From: an uncultured bacterium
GTDB lineage: Bacteria; Patescibacteriota; Minisyncoccia; Phycocordibacterales; PALSA-1337
Direction of reading: 5' to 3'
DNA length: 19,438 bases
NCBI GenBank assembly: GCA_903876465.1
Contig: CAIRAF010000077.1
Span: 1-19,438 of the forward strand
Shown: one piece after another, positions 15,818-19,438 of the stretch
How the letters are laid out: every line of letters starts with the position of its first letter
How positions within the stretch are numbered: the stretch's first letter is position 1
The notes under the pieces: model-generated
Database searches by the model: none
What the model was told of the DNA's origin: nothing
The model's input: only the letters and a program-made list of their open reading frames with translations
Position numbers and translations under genes: made by a program

Positions 15818-16923
15818 ACAACCGATTCGAGTTTAGGCTCGCGGGCAAAGCGGAGGACGGTGCATTGCGTGCCGTTCTCCGCCAAGCCCATATGCCTGGT
15901 AATGTGTCACTGGCATTTAGTCGTGAACCATCATTCTTTACTGCCGAAGGGGCAGGAAGTATTACGCATCAGACTCTGGTTTACCAAGATCAGAAAAGCG
16001 GAAAGATTACTGGTATCGGTGGTCGTAGTGTCAGAAAGGTGTATGTCGACGGTATTAAAAAAACTGTCGGCTATCTGAGCAGTCTAAGACTGCTCCCTGA
16101 ATCACGAAGTTGTATGACTCTAGTCAGAGGGTATAGGTTTCTCCGAAGCCTTCATGGTGACGGCGAGGTGCCTTACTACTTCACGACAATTCTCGACGAG
16201 AACAGGTATGCCCAGCAAATCCTCGAAAGCGGAAGGGCGGGCATGCCAATTTATGTTCCTGTTGGGGTGTTTGTAACTTATCTGATACCACTTCGTACGA
16301 AGTACTTGTCAGGCAAGTTACAACATGAAGTTTTGGCTTGTGACAAAGATACTCTACCAAAGGCACATGAGTGTCTGAGTGAATGGAACAGGCGTCATCA
16401 ATTTGCTCCAGCCTATGAGTTGGGGGACATGATTGGTGACACTGGATTACTTCCAAATTTTTCTTTCAAGAACTTGTATGTCTGTAAGGAGAAAGGTGAG
16501 GTTGTAGGAACTTTAGGTGTCTGGAATCAACAATCATTCAAGCAGACGGTCGTAACTGACTATTCTGCCAAAATGAAAGTAATCAAACCTTTTTATAACG
16601 GGATTGCCCGATTGAGAGGTTATCCAATGTTACCAAACGTTGGTGAAAATATTCGTTCTGTATACGCATCATTTATGAGCTCCAAAGATGACAATCCTGA
16701 AGTCTTGGGATCACTCATTGAAAGGGCGCGTGTAGATTGGTCAGGTCAAGGTCATGACTATCTCCTGGTTGGCTTATCCGAGAAACACAAACTCACAACT
16801 ACTGCTCGTCGCATGGCGAGTAATGAGTTGAGGAGTAAGATTTATCTCGTACATTGGCCGGAAGAGAATGTGATTCTTCCGGGAAATGAAAGTGCAGCAC
16901 ATCTGGAAGTTGCTACGTTGTAA
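15814..16923 (+). CDS. GNAT-superfamily-like acyltransferase (two-domain architecture likely)
   Basis: 369 residues from the ATG at 15814, chosen for its ATGA overlap with the upstream stop; a longer frame from 15628 is antiquated by that coupling. The N-terminal half has a GNAT-like pattern: beta strands, then VGYLSSLRLLPESRSCMTLVRGYRFLR at 85-111, resembling the pyrophosphate-binding region of acetyl/acyl-CoA transferases. The second half repeats a transferase-like strand order: VVGTLGVWNQ at 230-239, and RSVYASFM...NPEVLGSLIERAR...DYLLVGL near 281-320, then RSKIYLVHW. The fold assignment rests on pattern memory, so the substrate and even CoA use are unproven. It is the fourth coding element of the locus and is followed directly by a terminator, giving the unit 13011-16923. 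Confidence 0.65.
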   Translation: MNNRFEFRLAGKAEDGALRAVLRQAHMPGNVSLAFSREPSFFTAEGAGSITHQTLVYQDQKSGKITGIGGRSVRKVYVDGIKKTVGYLSSLRLLPESRSCMTLVRGYRFLRSLHGDGEVPYYFTTILDENRYAQQILESGRAGMPIYVPVGVFVTYLIPLRTKYLSGKLQHEVLACDKDTLPKAHECLSEWNRRHQFAPAYELGDMIGDTGLLPNFSFKNLYVCKEKGEVVGTLGVWNQQSFKQTVVTDYSAKMKVIKPFYNGIARLRGYPMLPNVGENIRSVYASFMSSKDDNPEVLGSLIERARVDWSGQGHDYLLVGLSEKHKLTTTARRMASNELRSKIYLVHWPEENVILPGNESAAHLEVATL

Positions 16924-16924
16924 C

Positions 16925-16965
16925 AGGGCCTTGCTCGTACCTCAAATACGTCAAGGCTCTTTTTT
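16925..16965 (+). terminator. rho-independent terminator inside the cluster
   Basis: Stem AGGGCCTTG (16925-16933) pairs with CAAGGCTCT (16952-16960) with one G-U pair. An inner stem CGTA/TACG closes a CCTCAAA loop. A run of six T follows at 16960-16965. It starts one base after the stop of the preceding gene and separates it from the next gene, 84 bases further on. Confidence 0.85.
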
Positions 16966-17049
16966 ATATTTATCTTCACATAATACGTTTTTTATGTTAG
17001 GAATGGTGATAGAAACAGTGATATTTGAAACCATCAGCTAGGAAAAATT

Positions 17050-17775
17050 ATGTCAAAAATATTTAGTCAAACCAAACAGGTTGTCGAGTTGACGCCCTCT
17101 GAAAGGGCTACGATGTTCGGTCTTCTTTCTATTGAGTTTCTCGGTGTGAGTCGTCAAGATTTCATCCGTGATCTCGAAGAAAAAGATGCTGTTATGCTTC
17201 TTCGTAAGGAGACTCATGACGGAGAAATTGTGGGATTTTCGACACTTATGATATTAGACCTTCCGATTGTTGGAAGGAAAGTGAAGGCTGTCTTTTCGGG
17301 TGATACGACAGTGCTTGAAGAATATCGGAGCAGTACCGGTTTTGGAATTGAGATCGGCCGCTACTTTATGAAGACTTTAGGAATGTTTTCGGAATATGAA
17401 ATTTACTATATTCTGATTTCGAAAGGGTGGCGGACTTACAAAATCTTACCATTCTTTTTCAAACAATTTGCACCGAAATACGATACGACGACAGAGCTCT
17501 GTGACAAGGTTGTCATGGATGCGTTTGGACTCAAGAAATATTTCAAGGATTATGACCCAGAGAAGGGCCTCATAATGTTTTCAAAAGAAACACAACGATT
17601 GATACCTGGCAGTATCGACGCTGTTCCTCCGACGGCACCTGATGCACATATTCAATTTTTTCTTGAAAAAAACCGGACGTATTTGTCCGGTACAGAACTT
17701 GTTTGTGTCGCACCGGTCAATCAAAGAAATTTTGCGCCGGCGATGTTACGATTGCTCAAATCAATAAAACCATAA
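17050..17775 (+). CDS. GNAT-like uncharacterised protein (FSGDT/LISKG family)
   Basis: 241 residues. An AGGA site at 17040-17043, six bases before the ATG, gives normal ribosome binding. The sequence has GNAT-type strands (GEIVGFSTLMIL at 58-69), a striking VFSGDTTV at 81-88, and EYRSSTGFGIEIGRYFMK. LISKGWRTYKILPFFFKQF at 122-140 and a late FFLEKNR...GTELVCVAP segment at 203-222 complete the pattern. From memory, the combination FSGDT plus LISKG.RTY.xLP.FF marks a conserved bacterial family of unknown function with acyl-CoA-transferase-like features. An acyl-handling role is a guess. The next gene begins 9 bases after its stop, so it forms a pair with the GH3-type protein. The 84-base gap upstream contains no other gene. 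Confidence 0.6.
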   Translation: MSKIFSQTKQVVELTPSERATMFGLLSIEFLGVSRQDFIRDLEEKDAVMLLRKETHDGEIVGFSTLMILDLPIVGRKVKAVFSGDTTVLEEYRSSTGFGIEIGRYFMKTLGMFSEYEIYYILISKGWRTYKILPFFFKQFAPKYDTTTELCDKVVMDAFGLKKYFKDYDPEKGLIMFSKETQRLIPGSIDAVPPTAPDAHIQFFLEKNRTYLSGTELVCVAPVNQRNFAPAMLRLLKSIKP

Positions 17776-17784
17776 AGGATAAAA

Positions 17785-19438
17785 ATGAAAATCAAGGTCC
17801 TTGCGGCGAACCTTCTATGGTTCTTGTACTCATCCGTGAGGTCAAGGGTCTGGAAGCGAGCAAGCAAGAATGTTGAAGAAGTTCAAAAGGAAATTCTACG
17901 ACAAATTCTTTTGGAAAATGCTGAGACCAAATTTGGTCAAAAGCATTCCTTCAGGACGATCGAATCTGCTACAGCTTTTCAAATCGCTGTGCCGGTTCAA
18001 TCCTATGAAGATGTTAAGCCGTTTGTAGAGGAAATTGCAGCCGGCATAGCAAACGTGCTCACCACTAATCCGGTTCAGAGGTTCGGTGTATCGAGTGGAT
18101 CTACTAGTGCATCAAAGTTGGTGCCATATACCGCTTCACTCATCAGCGAGTTTCAGGAGGGAATTGATCCTTGGATTTATCATCTCATGAGAGACCATTC
18201 AAGGATATTAGGCGGGAAAGCCTATTGGTCAGTTACGCCGATTGGGGAAAGGCAGAAAATCTCATCAGGAGGTATACCAATCGGTTTCGACGACGAGCGA
18301 TCATATTTTGGGAAACTCACGCAGTGGGTTCTCGGGACAGTTATGGCGACGCCGTCTGAGTTGGCTCTCATTCAGAATATGGATGTGTTTAGGTATGCTA
18401 CACTCCGGTTTCTATTACAGGAGAAGTCTCTTTCGTGGGTATCCATTTGGAATCCTACTTTTGCAACTTTGTTCCTTAGTCCACTTCCAAAATGGTTCGA
18501 CCAACTTATTGACGATATACGGACTGGTAAAATGTCAGTCAATCTTGGAGTTTCGCCCGAGGTTGATGCGCAGATTCGTAAGAGTTTAAAACGGTCAGCG
18601 AAGCGAGCTAGGGAACTTGCTCGTATTCGAGACTGTGAAATCGGAAACATCTACGAGCAGATTTGGCCAAACCTGAAACTCATCAGCTGTTGGACACACG
18701 GTAATTCTGCTGAAGCTGTGAAGCAGCTACGGACTTATTTTCCAAACGTCGTTATTCAACCGAAAGGTTTAATTGCGACCGAGGCATTTGTGTCATTTCC
18801 ACTTCGGGGCGAAGCGTCAGCCTTGTCAATCAATTCTCACTTTTTTGAATTCGAAGAAGTTGAAGAAAAGAAGATCAGATTGGCACATCAACTTGAAATT
18901 GGAGAAAAGTATTCAGTGATTGTTACCACGGGTGGTGGACTTTACAGATATTGCCTCAATGATGTCGTTGAGGTCTTGGGCTTTGAAGCAGAGTGTCCAC
19001 TTATTCGTTTCATTGGTAAACAGGATAAAGTAGTTGATATTTGCGGAGAAAAACTAAATGAGCAGTTTGTATGTGATATTGTCAGGCAAGTGATCTTGAA
19101 GGTCGAGCATCAGCCAAGTTTCTGGATGGTGGCACCAGAACGATCACTGGCACAAAATGTTGAATACACATTGTTTATTCAGTTTGCAGATGGAACAATC
19201 GTTTCGGATGGCATACTGAGGGGTATAAGTAGAGAAATCGACTGTGCTTTTCGGGAAAATTTCCACTACGATTATTGTCGGCGACTTGGACAACTTGGTT
19301 GTTGCAAAGTGTTTCTGATCGAAAGCGGTCAAGATGCGTTTCAAACCTATCTGACAACCTGTGTTGAATTGGGTCAGCGATTGGGGGATGTAAAATCTGT
19401 TGCTTTACACCAATATCAGCATTGGTCAACAAAGCTTC
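17785..19438 (+). CDS. GH3 family acyl-acid-amido synthetase-like adenylating enzyme (3' end outside window)
   Basis: The frame runs 551 codons from the ATG at 17785 without a stop and leaves the window. The gene is partial but nearly full length (GH3 proteins are usually 500-600 residues). GH3 enzymes belong to the ANL superfamily. They adenylate a carboxylic acid with ATP and transfer the acyl group to an amine, commonly an amino acid. Motif 1 is SSGSTSASKLVPYT at 103-116 (ATP-binding loop, normally SSGTTSG..K..P). Motif 2 is ATEAFVSFPL near 331-340. Motif 3 is TTGGGLYRYCLNDVVEVLGF at 381-400, where GDVV is NDVV. RFIGKQDKVVDICGEKLNE at 408-426 follows. AAAGGA at 17774-17779 gives a strong Shine-Dalgarno five bases before the ATG. 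The substitutions are conservative but could alter activity. Confidence 0.88.
   Translation, partial: MKIKVLAANLLWFLYSSVRSRVWKRASKNVEEVQKEILRQILLENAETKFGQKHSFRTIESATAFQIAVPVQSYEDVKPFVEEIAAGIANVLTTNPVQRFGVSSGSTSASKLVPYTASLISEFQEGIDPWIYHLMRDHSRILGGKAYWSVTPIGERQKISSGGIPIGFDDERSYFGKLTQWVLGTVMATPSELALIQNMDVFRYATLRFLLQEKSLSWVSIWNPTFATLFLSPLPKWFDQLIDDIRTGKMSVNLGVSPEVDAQIRKSLKRSAKRARELARIRDCEIGNIYEQIWPNLKLISCWTHGNSAEAVKQLRTYFPNVVIQPKGLIATEAFVSFPLRGEASALSINSHFFEFEEVEEKKIRLAHQLEIGEKYSVIVTTGGGLYRYCLNDVVEVLGFEAECPLIRFIGKQDKVVDICGEKLNEQFVCDIVRQVILKVEHQPSFWMVAPERSLAQNVEYTLFIQFADGTIVSDGILRGISREIDCAFRENFHYDYCRRLGQLGCCKVFLIESGQDAFQTYLTTCVELGQRLGDVKSVALHQYQHWSTKL

Noticed and set aside
1..19438. Recoded TGA (as in some CPR lineages)
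   Set aside because: No in-frame TGA was seen in the genes with recognised products, and TGA is used as a normal stop in the ATGA overlaps at 14405 and 15814.
1..19438. CRISPR arrays, insertion sequences or transposase genes
   Set aside because: No regularly spaced repeats, no terminal inverted repeats and no transposase-like protein were found.

Overview
The window looks like a piece of a Candidate Phyla Radiation (Patescibacteria, probably Parcubacteria-type) chromosome. This is inferred from gene content and order. Ribonuclease J, a membrane-anchored oligopeptide-binding protein and SecG form one unit, and a LemA/DUF2207 envelope module and short single-anchor extracytoplasmic proteins follow. 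The first 12.4 kb is AT-rich, intergenic spaces are tiny, and several transcripts appear to be leaderless. The standard stop codons are used and no reassigned TGA was seen.

Layout. Minus strand, 71-4215: secG, then a SBP_bac_5 protein, then RNase J, read as one operon from a promoter at about 4224-4232. Plus strand, 4281-8147: two related PsbP-like single-anchor proteins, LemA, and a DUF2207 protein ending in a glycine tail. A tRNA-Ser(GGA) follows at 8157-8246. Plus strand, 8286-11409: a DUF4105 (Lnb N-terminal-like) protein, a small four-helix membrane protein, a class I methyltransferase, and an MFS transporter broken by a two-base frameshift in an (AT)4 run. A terminator at 11425-11455 serves the minus-strand radical SAM gene at 11461-12801.

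Plus strand, about 13011 to the end: a GC-richer cluster with canonical Shine-Dalgarno sites and ATGA overlaps. It holds two more cobalamin-type radical SAM enzymes, a GNAT-like protein, a terminator, a second GNAT-like protein of a conserved FSGDT/LISKG type, and a GH3-type acyl-acid-amido synthetase that runs off the right edge (17785 to beyond 19438). The minus-strand radical SAM at 11461-12801 is a close relative of the one at 14405-15817, so the divergent pair probably belongs to the same locus.

Most notable item. The locus 11461-19438 combines three radical SAM/B12-type enzymes, two GNAT-like candidate acyltransferases and an adenylating amide synthetase. It looks like a small-molecule (possibly N-acyl, lipid or amide) biosynthetic cluster, possibly acquired by transfer. 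The product is unknown and no function is proven here.
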